64,000 bases of DNA, from NCBI GenBank assembly GCA_028564675.1, contig JAOVVO010000141.1, positions 1 to 64,000 on the forward strand. The letters are read 5' to 3'. The translations under genes and the position numbers were made by a program. The DNA is from Onchocerca lupi. Its lineage: Eukaryota; Nematoda; Chromadorea; Rhabditida; Onchocercidae. Every line of letters starts with the position of its first letter. The first letter of the stretch is position 1. This document shows positions 37,930 to 49,640 of this stretch, in pieces. Below the pieces are notes generated by a model. The model saw only the letters and a program-made list of their open reading frames with translations, did not search any database and was not told the DNA's origin.

Positions 37930-40080
37930 AAATGCATGAACCGTTTTCGTGCAGGACATGAAACAGACCATTGTAAGCATCCAAGAAAAGGCTCTGGTAT
38001 TATTTGACGTAGGATCACAATCATACTTTCTTTCAAACAAGTTAGCAGATCGGTTAAGATTAACAGGAATCATGAAAGAAGATCTGAAGCCTTCTCATTT
38101 GGTGTATAGCATCAAACAACTAAGATGGAAACAGGAATAGGAACGATCGAATCAGGAATTATAATCATCAACATTTATATATTGGACTATCTAACAGATA
38201 GAATACAAATCATTAATCCAACTCTTCACAATATACTGTGTATGAGATGCCAAGAACAACTGCATGAAATACAGGAATGTAGGAACAGTCCGATGTACTA
38301 ATAGGAGCTGACTATTTCTTTGACTTCATGTTGCTATATGAGATTCACAATATGAAATCAGAATTTTACTTAATCAATACGAAGGTTGGACTGATGATAA
38401 CTGGAAGTGGTTATACCAACATGGCTTGTAGTTTCAATGAAGACCAAACCAAATCGGGAAGAATCCTGTTGAAAATTATTTCTATCAATGTAAGTAAAGT
38501 CACTGCAAATCCAGAAATAGACCAGTTCTGGATACTAGAGCTCATAGGCATCCAATAACAATTAAATGCACAGGATGACGAGAAGGCTTTAGAACAGTTA
38601 AAACAAAGTATCACTAAGAAAAACAAAAGAGTTTGCTGGCCGTGGAAAGACTCAAAGGTCAGCCCATACAATAACTAAGGTCTTTGTCTTGGACGATTGA
38701 AAACCTTAATAAAACGACTCGAAAACGATAAATTACTACTCAATCGATAAGATGAAGTAATTAAAGAAATACAACTCAATATCATCGAAGAAGTGAAGCC
38801 GGAAATGAATCATATTTATCTACTACACCATGAGGCATTAGCACCATAAATCAACAACGAAATTACGAATTGTTTATGATGCTTCGGCCATCCTAAAGGC
38901 ATGAGAAGTTTAAACGATGTTTAATGTCGCGGTCCCATAACATTACTTAACTCGGTAAGAGTTTTACTTCGGTTCAGAATGATGAGAAATGTAACAATAG
39001 CTGATATTGAGAAGGCATTTTTAAATTGGAGCTAATTCCATCAGAACAAAACTGTACTCGATTTTTATGATTGAAGGACATTAAAGGAAAAATCACAAAG
39101 GAAACTTTGGCATGTTTTCGTTTTCCAAGAGTTCCATATGGAATAACATTATCTTCCTTCCTACCAACAGATACCCTCAACTATCATTTAGAAAACGATG
39201 GAAGCAAAATTGCCTTGGAAATCAGAAAAAATCTTTACGTTATTATTTTATCAACGAAGGGAACCAAAGAGACGCCCAAAGATTATGAGGAAATGAAAGC
39301 TATTTTTCAAGAAGCATCAATGAACGTAAGGGGATTTCTCTCGAACGATAATGAATTCAATAAATTCATTCCCAAAAATGATCCAGCAGCTGAAGGAAAT
39401 TCTTGGAGTCAAGTGGAATCCGAGAAAGGATATTCTTCAAAGCATCTTCAAGCCGTGGAACAATTTTACAATTCATAGCATCTCAATACGATCCACTGGA
39501 ATTTCTCGTGCCAATTCTAATTCAATCCAAACTTTTTCTTCAATTATGGAGAAAAAATCACTTGGATCAAGCTATATCTGAAAAAAAACAGAGGAACTTG
39601 CAAATTCCTAATAAAGGAATGGCCAATAAATATAAAAAAAAATATCACGATTCGTAAAGAAAACTTGTAATTTCACGTTTTCACAGATGCATCAAATGTA
39701 GCCCATTCTGCAACTATGTATATAAGAAGCAATGGAACACAGGGACCAAAACTTCCTTGATATTTACCAAATCTCGAATAGCTCCAATCAAAGTGACAAC
39801 GATACCTCGATTGGAGCTACTGGCAATTCTAATTGGAGTACGAGCATAAAATTTGTAATTAATCAATTGGAGCTCGAAAATGCATTGGATTCAAAACCAT
39901 TCTCGTTTACAACCAAAATTTATACAAAATAGGGTGGAAGAAATAAGAAAAACAGAGGCCTTGTTCTATTACATTCCAAGTAAAGCCAATCCGGTTGAAA
40001 TAGCAACAAAAGGAATCTCTCAAATGAAATTCAGAAATTACAACTTGTGGTGGAAGGAATCTTAAACATGCAGCTGTCAC
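37930..40080 (+). mobile_element. Decayed BEL/Pao-type LTR retroelement (pol region)
   Basis: Landmarks in order on the plus strand, in shifting frames: a gag-type zinc knuckle at 37933-37974 in which the second Cys position is Arg; an aspartic protease with LFDVGSQSYFLS near 38000; DVLIGADYFF near 38.29-38.32 kb; a reverse-transcriptase region at about 38.7-39.45 kb including PYGITLSSF; and an RNase H-like FTDASNVAHSA near 39.68-39.71 kb followed by about 0.35 kb of further decayed pol. Frameshifts and stops interrupt every part, so the copy is dead. No integrase and no pair of LTRs was recognised. It ends before gene A, which starts at 40890. Class assignment rests on domain order and the Pao-like protease and linker motifs. 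Confidence 0.75.
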
Positions 40081-40889
40081 CATCAAAGCTAACTTTTATT
40101 CTGAACACGAAGCCATTTTATTATCCCAAAACAAATTAACTACTTTTCGATTAGTTAGTTCAGCTTCATCAACTTGCCAAACTGTTTTAGAATCTGGAAT
40201 TTTAATTTTACCATTTGGATCGAGCCAATCAAGTTCTGCAAAATATAATTTTTTGATTCTGCAGGTGACATTAATACTACTTGCGAAGAAGAAGAACTTA
40301 GCTCTAAATAGATGGTTATTCTTTCTCTAAATCCTACAAATCGGCATTGCTGTCTTAAACACTGGATAATAAAAACTAAGGGCATATAGCCTGACTTTTT
40401 CTTTCATATCATGTATTATTTATCATTAAACCTTTTGATAATATTTTATAAGAACCAATACGAGAAACAGGACCAGAAGAACATACCATCTCATCAACAA
40501 GAAGTGCTACCAAGAATTTTCCAACTGGAACGATATATGTTTGATTTTTGAAACTACTTAGCATGTCGACACTCCAAGTCTTTCATGTCAGTGACATAAT
40601 CCCAATCTTCAAATGCTTGTTCATTAGGAACTGAAGTTCCACAAGAATCTCGCTGGATAAGCAAAAGAAAACAATTTCACCACATAAGTACAATCATTTT
40701 GAACCCAGCGAGATATGCATGTTGCACTGTGCCACAACGTGGTCATAACGGTAAAAAGGAGCGGTAAGATTTGAATTTTAAATGTGTCTCCAGCCCGAAC
40801 AATTGGCGTTATTCTGTCCAATTGTTACCGTATTCCGGGCATTTTATCGCTGTACTGTGCATCTTGTTGATCATTTATAGTCTGTCATC

Positions 40890-43580
40890 ATGTCGAATTT
40901 CTTGAAAATGTTTCGTTCGAAGAAGACAATGGAAAAGGATAATTTCAACACAGCACACGATGAAGTTAGTATCATTCTCGATAACTCCTGATCTTTTTTT
41001 CCTTTTGTTGATCACATTTAAATGATAGGATAAATTAATTTTCTTCATTATTCGCAAAACTGTCGAAGACAAACTAATAGCACGATCTTAAATACCAAGT
41101 AACTTATACTGGAATATCATTTCATCAAATCAGTTATACATTGTTGGATTCGACTTTTTAATTTTTGCCAATTCAGGGAGTCTCGAGATAGACATAGATT
41201 TGAGATGATTTCAGGAGAAGATAAAACATCGAAACAAAGAGACTTATGGTAGTGGGTCGTCAAGACGTGATAAGCGTATTTCTCGAATTCGAAGTATCGA
41301 TGACTCTTTACTAAAGCCCACAGCTGCTTATCATACTGTCACCCAGCCGAGGCAATACAAAGCCTCACGGTCATGTGTTGGCCGAGACGAATATGATGAA
41401 TACGACAAATTTCGTCATTCAATCGATTTCCACAGTAGGGTCAGTTTTTTGATCAAAATTATTTATATACTTACGATCATCATAAATACTACCGCCATCC
41501 TTTAAATTTTAAAAAGTGTTAATTGACCCATAAACACATCATACAAATTTTTTCTTTTTTTTTTTTGTACATCCCCTATTTGATTTCATTTTTTATCATA
41601 TAGTGGTTTTTGTGTTTGCCTCTACGTTTTATAATAATAAGTATAAAACATTCTATTATTATCTTATATATATTTATTATCAGTTTCCAATATCATCAAT
41701 GTATAAAGAAGTGTAATATAAAAAATCATCAGTCATTAGATGGCTGGTACTAAAGACCACAAGATAAAGTTTTTCTTTCACAAGTTTCAGAATCTTTTTC
41801 TCAATAGTTTCCGGTTTAGTAGGTTAGAGGAAAGTGATAAATTCCAAGACGGAAGTGTCGTTATTGCTGCAGTAACCAGCTGCACCAATACCTCAAGTCC
41901 AAGCATGATAATTACTGCTGATGTTTTAGTGATTGGTCTTAATTTGAATTACTGGACTACACTTGTATCTGGTTGCTCATTGTTCGTCTAATCATTTCTT
42001 ATTACTAACATACATCACTTGTTGTAGGGTAGTATGAGATGTGGGAAGCGGTCACATGTTGAGAATGATCGATTCCATGATCGGCTTTCAATGTTTACCA
42101 AGAATAACTACGACTCAGAAATTTTGGATTCTGATGATTCATATGATTCACAAAATGGTGGTGGTACAAACAATAACGATACTGTTCAGGTACATTCTTG
42201 ATGTTTGATAATGATATGACATTTTGCAATAATAATTCATCTAAATTAGAAGATGAAACTTGTAAATCATGCGGAGAACAACTTATAATTCTATTTTTGG
42301 AAAAGAAACTAGTTTTTTTTTTTCCTTTTTTTTGAGCGTAACGAAGCAATTTCCAGGCTCTAGAGACGAAATTAGATGCTCTTCTTTATCGCCTTCGTCG
42401 AGAGGAAGAACGCAAAAATTCATATAAACAAAAGTTAATGTCCGAACGTATAGTGCGGCAGCATGTTGAAAGCAAATTCGTTGAAGATATTCAGCGATTA
42501 ACTCAAATGGTAGAAATGCTTAAAAATGAGCAAAAATCATATCGAAATAGGATTAGCGTTTTGGAAAAGGTAAGCTACGGATGTCATTTACTGTTCTATT
42601 TAAATAATCATCATTTGGACAATCAGAGATATGCTTTCCAGAATAGTCGAAAACCTAAGCATATCACTTTCTGATATCGCTCAACGTCTGTTCTAAATAT
42701 GTATATCCTTTCCTGTTTAATTTTATGGTTGTTTTTCAGCAGCTAAAACAAGCCGGTCCAAAACTTATGACTGACAGCTTTAAAGGGCCATCTCTTTTCT
42801 GTTCACCACCATCGACATCAAATGGTCAGTCTTCGGTTCTTACAATGACCGAACTAGCTTGCTCTGCAACTTCCGGTTCTACCGTCCCATTGCCGTCTAC
42901 ATTACACTGCAATACAATTAATGAAGGAAGTGTTGACGAAGTGAGGAATTTTCGTATCAATGAGGTATGATAATTTTCTATCCAAATTTTCAAATTCTTA
43001 GAGAAAATATAGAAATTTCTATTAAGGTTTTTTTTGCTACCAAAATGGAAAATTCTTTCTACCATTTCAAATCTCTGGTAAAAACGAGCGGTTTAGCTTT
43101 TTTTTGCTTTCCATTTTAGATTGATTAACTCTTAATTGTTGGTTGAATTATTTTTCAAAATGGAAATAGTATATCAAGATTGACAAATAGAAAATAGTAT
43201 ATCAAGATGAAGAATAGAATGAAGTTGGGTGATAAAGCCACTTTTATCTATTCTGTTTCAGTTTATTTTTTGTTAAATTCAAATTCTGATCTTAGTCAAT
43301 TGCTCATATTGATATAAATTTTTGTGTTCTATCTCGATAGGTCACTTCGTCTGTGGAAGCTGAACGACGCACAATATCTGGTAGCTCCTTCTCAACTCGT
43401 GAAAATGAGGGCTCTACAACTTTAGAAGAAACTTTTCGTGCAATTGATCGTGTTACTGCTACTGCAACAACAGCATCACATGGATTTGGCGATAAAATGG
43501 CAACATCGATCATTCGACGATCAAGTAGTGATACGAGACTTGGACAGCGTGATATAATGCTTAAATCTACAAATATTTAA
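40890..43580 (+). CDS. Unrecognised basic/coiled-coil protein, tandem paralogue A
   Basis: Six exons, every intron in phase 0: 40890-40964, 41215-41439, 42028-42189, 42357-42569, 42740-42964, 43341-43580, giving 379 residues. The N-terminus NFLKMFRSKKTMEKD is basic with interspersed hydrophobics. Exon 2 is basic with PTAAYHTVTQP and a tyrosine/acid-rich end. Exon 3 is acidic and Asn/Asp-rich. Exon 4 (71 codons) is a charged helix typical of coiled coil (RLRREEERKNSYKQKLMSER). Exons 5-6 are Ser/Thr-rich with NFRINE. An acceptor ending at 40880, 9 nt before the ATG, suggests trans-splicing. No family was recognised. The gene at 45237-47202 shares exon lengths and motifs. An aconitase fragment lies in intron 2. 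Function unknown; a scaffold or cytoskeletal role is only a guess. Confidence 0.75.
41836..41988 (+). pseudogene. Aconitase (AcnA/IRP1-type) fragment within an intron of paralogue A
   Basis: The frame reads DKFQDGSVVIAAVTSCTNTS, then SPSMIITADVLV, then GLNLNYWTTLVSGCS. It matches the iron-sulfur cluster Cys region of AcnA/IRP1-type aconitases ([20 protein letters not shown]...GL...W/Y...LxPGS), with a deletion of about six residues after ADVLV, Asn-to-Ser in the TSNPS motif and a decayed PGS. The Trp in the LNYW segment is more like bacterial AcnA than animal IRP1 (which has Tyr), so a Wolbachia origin is plausible, but a host pseudogene is not excluded. It lies entirely in intron 2 of gene A (41440-42027), on the same strand, and is not in the predicted mRNA. 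Confidence 0.65.
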
Positions 43581-45229
43581 GTAGTGATCTGATAAATTTA
43601 ACAGAATATAATCGATACCATTGCTGATGATTCTGGATTTGAAAAAAGAACGCGTTCCAGGAGATCAAGAATGGTTTAGAACTGATCGAAAAGATATAGG
43701 ATAACATTGAATGATTAAAGTGCTACTCTGGTGAACCAAAATTTTATGATTTGCTTTGTCTAATGATAATTTTTAAATTTTCTTATTTGGCACTGTATGG
43801 AATGGATGTACCATGCACCTCTTTATATTTTTTATTGTTTTTAGCCGAAATTTAGTGATACTTCAATTTGTTAACATTGATATATTGTTCTTGTTTCCCA
43901 TGTTTAATGAATTTGCTCGGATTCTGTTGGGATAATTCTTCTCAGTGTAAGAATCATTCTTTCTAAAAAAAAAAAAAAAAAAAAAAAAATCTTTGTTATT
44001 ATCATATTCACTGGGGCAGCTTATCTTTTGAGCTTCAGTATTTTTGATTATCCTAAATTAAATCTTTTTTTGATCTAAAAGTATTCTATCCACATATATT
44101 CCATAATGTATGCGTTGAGTTAGATTATAGAGAATTTCATCTGGTATTAAATTTTACAATCTTTGAAGTTTGGAAATTTTACATTGCAATTCTAGTATCA
44201 CTTTAGGCAAAAGAAATTATTCCAGAGTTAGGGATTACATTATTGCTAATTCTAAGATGAAAAATGAAACGCTGCTAATTTACATTTCCTTAATAAATGG
44301 TAATTAGCAGCGCTTTTTTTCTTTTTTTTTTTAAGGGTTTCAGTTTTAATTTAAAATTTAAATTTTATTCGATTCAAACATCATTATCATGAGCGGATTC
44401 TAGTGTCCGAATTTCGTTTTCTTATCAGTAAGTGTTAATTGAGCAGGCTTCCAGAATATTTTTGATGATTTAATCAACAGAGATGTCGTCAAATTCATCT
44501 TGGAATTTTGTGCTGCAGGTTTTCGACCTTTGCTCTTTCATTATGTTAAAAGAGTAATTTATTCACACTAATGGAGAGAAATATCGGCTGATGATGTAGA
44601 AGAGTTGGTGATGGAGAATGTCCTTTCTTTCCCTCCAAACAATTTAATGCCGCCTAGGTCACAAAGTCGCAACGGAGTCTCCTCCCTCTTCCTTTTCTCA
44701 AGTATCAAAGGATCGGCCGCTCTTTTCTATTCCTTTTGTGCCTGCCATCGTTAGTCAATTATTCACATTTATTTTCTGGTTCCTGTCCTGGAAATTTCAA
44801 TCTCTGCATTTTATGCTATTTTTCTTTTCCTACTGTTTTTTTTTTTTTTTTTTAGTTAAGTTTGAGTTTCCGCCATTGCAATGTTCCATTTTTATCATGA
44901 AAGTTGCATGCCATCGTGGATTTTAATCTATCGGATTGCGAATTTGCTTAGGGAGGCTGACTTTTGAGTGTAGGCATATCTAATCCTGCTTAATCTTTTG
45001 ATTGAATTATGTAGTTACCTGTTTCGAAATAACTTCTTCGAACTTTTGAAATAAATTAGTACGTTTTCTTTTCTCATTATGGGGTGGATTCATGTGGGAT
45101 AGTTGGCTACCTCGTGTAATTGAAGCAACCCTAAATGTTTTCCTCTTGAGTCATCAGAATCCCATCTCAGTTTTTATTTTCATCTGAATGTTCCGAAAAA
45201 TGATCAGCTGACCTATTCACATATTTTAG
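43581..45229. other. Intergenic region between the paralogues
   Basis: Contains the 3' untranslated region of gene A, homopolymer A and T runs near 43.97 and 44.84 kb, and a relatively GC-rich patch at 44.58-44.75 kb. The patch might be the promoter or 5' flank of gene B. The open frame at 44738-44926 is T-run-driven and not considered a gene. Confidence 0.5.
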
Positions 45230-45236
45230 AGGTGAA

Positions 45237-47202
45237 ATGATTAAAAATTGGTTGAAATGGCGGAAAGCGAAGAAAGCAGTAACGGTACGTCCTTTATTCT
45301 CCATTCAACTTCTCCCGTCAAAATTCTATTTACAAATTAATCTTTTTCTGTTTGAAAAAAGTATTGAAAACTTGTTAAGTGACTAAATGTGAAATATTCA
45401 GGAAGATGAAACTTATGCAGTCTCCCGAAAGGATCTTCAGCATGATTCCCAATTCATCGCCACAGCAGCCTACCATACAGCTACTCGACCGAGTGTAGCA
45501 CATCGTGGTCCACTCTCATGTCCCGGTGATCTAAACGTTAATCAATATGATGCCTGCGGTGCTGTTCTGAATCGTTCCTTATATTCGGATATAATTATTC
45601 CCTGTGAAATGGTCCGTAATAAAATCCCGTAAAGTATTTCCGCCATTATTTAACTATTTTAGCCATGTTATATCTACTTTTTAACTTTGTATTTTTTGAA
45701 TTATCCATCTCATCTCTCATCTTGAAAACTTATTTTCTGGAATTCAGTTTAAACTAATTAGAACTAAATTCAATCCTCTTAATGCTTCTCGGTCAAAAAG
45801 ATTAAATAAACTATTTCTTTCTTAACTGTAGGTTCATCGACGTCGTCGAAAGCAGCATCGTTATCGGCGTATTAATGCATCCACATCAGAGTACGGCAGT
45901 GGTGATCCATCATCACTAACTTTGCATAGTAAATGTAATCGTAATTTGAACGATTCAGGTTCAGATTCTTGGACTGTAGAATATGAACAGATACAACATA
46001 TTAGGGTTAGTTTAGAGCATTACCATATGGTATATCAGAGAAGTATTGTTCTCTTTTTCCTTCCAGGGATATTAGTTCATGCCCCTTTGTGATCCAGGAG
46101 TTGGAATATAAAGTTCGAGAACAGAGAAAGAAGCTGAAGGACTACAGAGGGAGGTTACGAGCTGAAAGAGATTTAAGGATTGTTAACGAAAGGAATATGA
46201 TGGAAGAAGTGGAAAAATATAAACGTGAACTGAAGAAGGAGCAACAAGAAAGAAAAGTAACTGAAGGACGATATATCGATGTCATCGCTTATATGAAAAC
46301 CAAACTATCGGTAGCGTTTTGACTTGTTATCTTTTGATTTTCCATTTTTAAAATTTCATTTCTAATCTACCTTTACTGCATAAGGGAATTTGGATACAGT
46401 AGTCAAACGAGGCATAGCTTGTCGCCTGAGATAAAGCTGAAATTGAGTGGTTTAAGAATTCGTGACATTAACCTGTCTTAATGATTTTGTCAGCAAGCGG
46501 TCATACCATCTCAAATGATTGCGCTAGTCTAATGATCGTTCAGTCCTTCAATCTATTATAAAAAAATAATAAAACTACTTCGAAATCGTTCATTTTAAAT
46601 GATTCCTCGTTCCACAATTGAACTTAAGAAGGAAGAGAAATGGGTCAGAAGTTAATGAAGCAGAAGAAAGTGAAATTCATCTTATTTGGAACTTTAAATA
46701 ATTTGAAGTTTACTGTCAAAATCCACTCAATTTCAGTAATCTTAGCTACTAAACACAATTTTTTTTAAAGCTTTTGGAACAGCATCAACCGATGGGACAG
46801 CAATATCTGCCGCCATCACTATCATTTCTCGGTGATTCAACCATCAATCTGCAAAATGGTGTGTCACAACTCGGAGGTGCCGATGAACTACGATATTCTT
46901 TGAGTGTGAATGCTTCATCGCCAATTTTGCCAAGAATCGATTTCGAACAGGAATTAGATGAAACGAAGAATTTCCGAGCTGAAGAACTATGGGGTGATTT
47001 GGAAACTGCTCGAAATAGTAAAAATACCACAACGACAGACACAGAGCGATCTGATTTAATTCGCCAGTCGATAACACTACTAAAAGAAAACGACTCTGAT
47101 AACGATGATAATGGTTATGTGACCACTTTTGAGTATCCTACGAAAACTACACAAAAAAACGAAAATATCCTTGCTGATGATCTACTACGTATCTCATTAT
47201 GA
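45237..47202 (+). CDS. Unrecognised basic/coiled-coil protein, tandem paralogue B
   Basis: Five exons, all phase 0: 45237-45284, 45402-45611, 45832-46005, 46098-46310, 46771-47202, giving 358 residues. Counterparts of gene A are NWLKWRKAKKAVTED at the N-terminus, TAAYHTATRP and SCPGDLNVNQYD in exon 2, a basic exon 3 start (VHRRRRKQHRYRR), a 71-codon coiled-coil exon 4 (ELEYKVREQRKKLKDYRGRL) of exactly the same length as A's, and DETKNFRAEE in the last exon versus DEVRNFRINE in A. A's last intron is missing here. The exon 4 acceptor (GATCCAG) is chosen by phase; a stronger acceptor (CTTCCAG ending at 46066) does not fit the frame. An acceptor ending at 45229 sits 7 nt before the ATG, suggesting trans-splicing. 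Function unknown. Confidence 0.75.
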
Positions 47203-48185
47203 ATCCTGATGCAGTTCCAGATCCTATTATTCTTAAGATCACATTTGATTTATGTCAGGCTAATTTTAATTATTTGTTGCAGTTAAGCTGATGTTTTTAT
47301 CACTTATCTCTTTATATTATAGTGAGAACACTACTTTCAAATGATGACAATGTGATCATTTTGATGATTGGTATCAATTTTGCTTCGCTTTCCGTCAGAC
47401 ATTTTAGTCGATATCAAAAAATAACTGCTCTTGTTTGCTTTTGTCTGATAGATAGTAGTTGATTTATTTCAGAATGTTTTTCATTTGTCTCATAACATTT
47501 GTCTCTCATATTGATTTTTACTGTGATAAAACTGTAAATAACTGTTCTTATGAATAAATAATTGATTAGCAATATTTTAGCAATCAGTTTTACCGAGTTG
47601 AAATCAAAAGTCGCTTTTGAATACCACCGTTTCCGCCATCATTCTCGTTACTCAGTAAAGATCCGTAGGGTAGAATAAATCGAAAACAAATTTGTAGCTC
47701 ATCTGCCCACAATTTCCAGAATGAACCTCCGAAAATCATCAATATTTTGCTGGGATTATTTTGATTTGAAGCTTTCGTGATTAGTTTAAGAGGGAAGCTT
47801 GGTGTTCAGGAAATTATTTAAATTTCAGTTTCTAATTAACAATTATTTCATACGCACCAAAAGCAAATTATTTTGCTCAGAGGGTATCGATTAATTAGCG
47901 ATCAATGACATCTGACAGTGCATGGGAAGGTCACCATGAGTGACATATTTTTAGCAGTGCAAAGTTTGATAATGGAGAGTATATCTTTATCAAAATGTAT
48001 TAAGGAAAATAAATACATGTACTAAATCGAAGTGGATGAAACTTATCAGTGTGACCGATTTATTGCTACTGCCACCGAATTCCGCTTCCTGGTTGCGGTC
48101 CATTCATGATTTGTTTGTTTCGGATCCATAGCTTTCTTTTACCTATACCGTCCAAATCACAAGCTATTTAATGTATTTTTAGTTT

Positions 48186-48266
48186 TGACGATTAGCAGTA
48201 TTTAGTATTGATGACTAATGGCCATATTGGCTATTCGTTATCGATACTAAATATTGTTAATCGTCA
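48186..48266 (+). ncRNA. Long near-perfect hairpin, candidate small-RNA precursor or palindromic element
   Basis: Arm 48186-48223 (TGACGATTAGCAGTATTTAG at its start) pairs with 48229-48266 across a 5-nt ATATT loop. Of 38 positions, 32 are Watson-Crick, five are G-U wobble in the plus-strand RNA and one is a mismatch (T/C). On the minus strand the five wobbles would become A-C mismatches, so the foldable transcript is the plus one. The stem is longer and more regular than most animal precursor miRNAs, so a small palindromic transposable element or an endogenous-siRNA hairpin are equally possible. Confidence 0.5.
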
Positions 48267-49239
48267 TGTTACTTTATGAAAGATTGCTTAACTTTACGTC
48301 TTAGTTGTATTAATGTTGAATTGAGACAAAAGGACGAATGATCTTCATTTTGTGACCAAAAAATCGTCCCAAACTCATCCCGAATGTCTCCTTTTCGATT
48401 TTTTCGAACATTCTTTGATCTATCAGAGAATCTGATATTATTAGACAATGTAATGCAACAAAGGGTAACAATCTTAAGAAAAAAGCGAATTTATGTGTTA
48501 GTCTTTGAGCAACTACTTATAAACTACCGTATTTCGTGGTTTACTCACTATCTGCGGTAGCAATTCTAGCGGTAGCAACTACGATAGCAACTGTCGTAGG
48601 TGGTGAATAAACTACATAATCTATCCAATTGAAATCGAACTCTCGATGATGTTGAAATGTCGAGAGAGAAAGATGCAATTTGTTGAATTCAAAAATGAAA
48701 TGCCTTTTTAACATAGTCTTTAATAACTCTGTGCAAACCGTCCATCTCCATATCAGTTTCTAATAATTTGTAATTTCATATATGTTGCCATTAAAATACG
48801 ATAAAGCAAGATACTGCATGGTAAGAATAATAATGAATCAAAGTTTGAAACCATTTTTGAGAAATTGCACTAATTGCCATATGAAGGACGAAAAAAGAGG
48901 GACGAAACAATGCAGAATCAACTATATTCAAAACTAATTGAAGAAGTTTGCCCGGAAGTGGATCCAGGAGAAATTGAGGACGAGGAAAATTCAAGAATTT
49001 TCATCACCAAAATTCGAAGAAATCAACGCAAAAATTGTTCTTGTTCGAATAATTCATCACTTTGCGAATCAAAATGCTTTCCTCAAGCTATAGCCGCATA
49101 AATTGCTACCAAATGACGAATTTTCATCCTGAAAATTCCAATCTTCTTTCAGTTGCGAATGTTGGAAAAATCCAAAGATATGATTATTGTAAACAAGGAG
49201 TGTTAAAGGTCAAGAAGCGCAAGATAGTTTCAAAGGGAC

Positions 49240-49640
49240 CAACAAAGGATGAATATGTTTGCCACCAAAATGCTCCGATTAACAGACAAACAAAGCGAGG
49301 ATGACCAGACATGAGCTGACACGTTGAAATTCAGGAAAGGCGAAGGAGCCCCAAAAGGATTTAAAAGGCTCAAATTTTGAGCAGAGTTCAAATTCGACAC
49401 AGATCATCGACTCGACCATAGCAACAGCTGCAGTTCGAAGCAACACAGCGACAACAAATCATCATGGAGCAGGAGGACTCTTCTCTACGAGCAACAAAGG
49501 AGAGAATGCCCAATGATGAATTTACTCGAATATTCTTTGATAATTGAAATGAAGATATACATTTCATTTCCGTATATCAATAAATTCTTTCTTCAAACAG
49601 AAATCGTCTCGTTCAAAGAATTACTCTCACCACATGTCCT
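49240..49640 (+). repeat. Decayed interspersed element, copy related to 9.44-9.83 kb
   Basis: Carries AAGGATGAATATGTTTGCCA, CCAAAATGCTCC, GGAGCCCC, AAGGATTTAAAA, GAGTTCAAATTCGACACAG, CCCAATGATGAATTT and TTTGATAATT in the same order as the reverse complement of 9.44-9.83 kb. The two copies share reading-frame-like stretches (CHQNAP/CRQNAP and PNDEFTRIF/PNDQYHRIF), so the parent element probably coded for protein, perhaps a retroelement gag. Confidence 0.55.

Noticed and set aside
40155..40821. Possible integrase remnant of the BEL/Pao element
   Set aside because: Neither strand shows the HHCC or DDE motifs in order; similarity was too weak to extend the element past about 40.08 kb.
46785..47077. 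Minus-strand open frames
   Set aside because: Shadows of the last exon of paralogue B.
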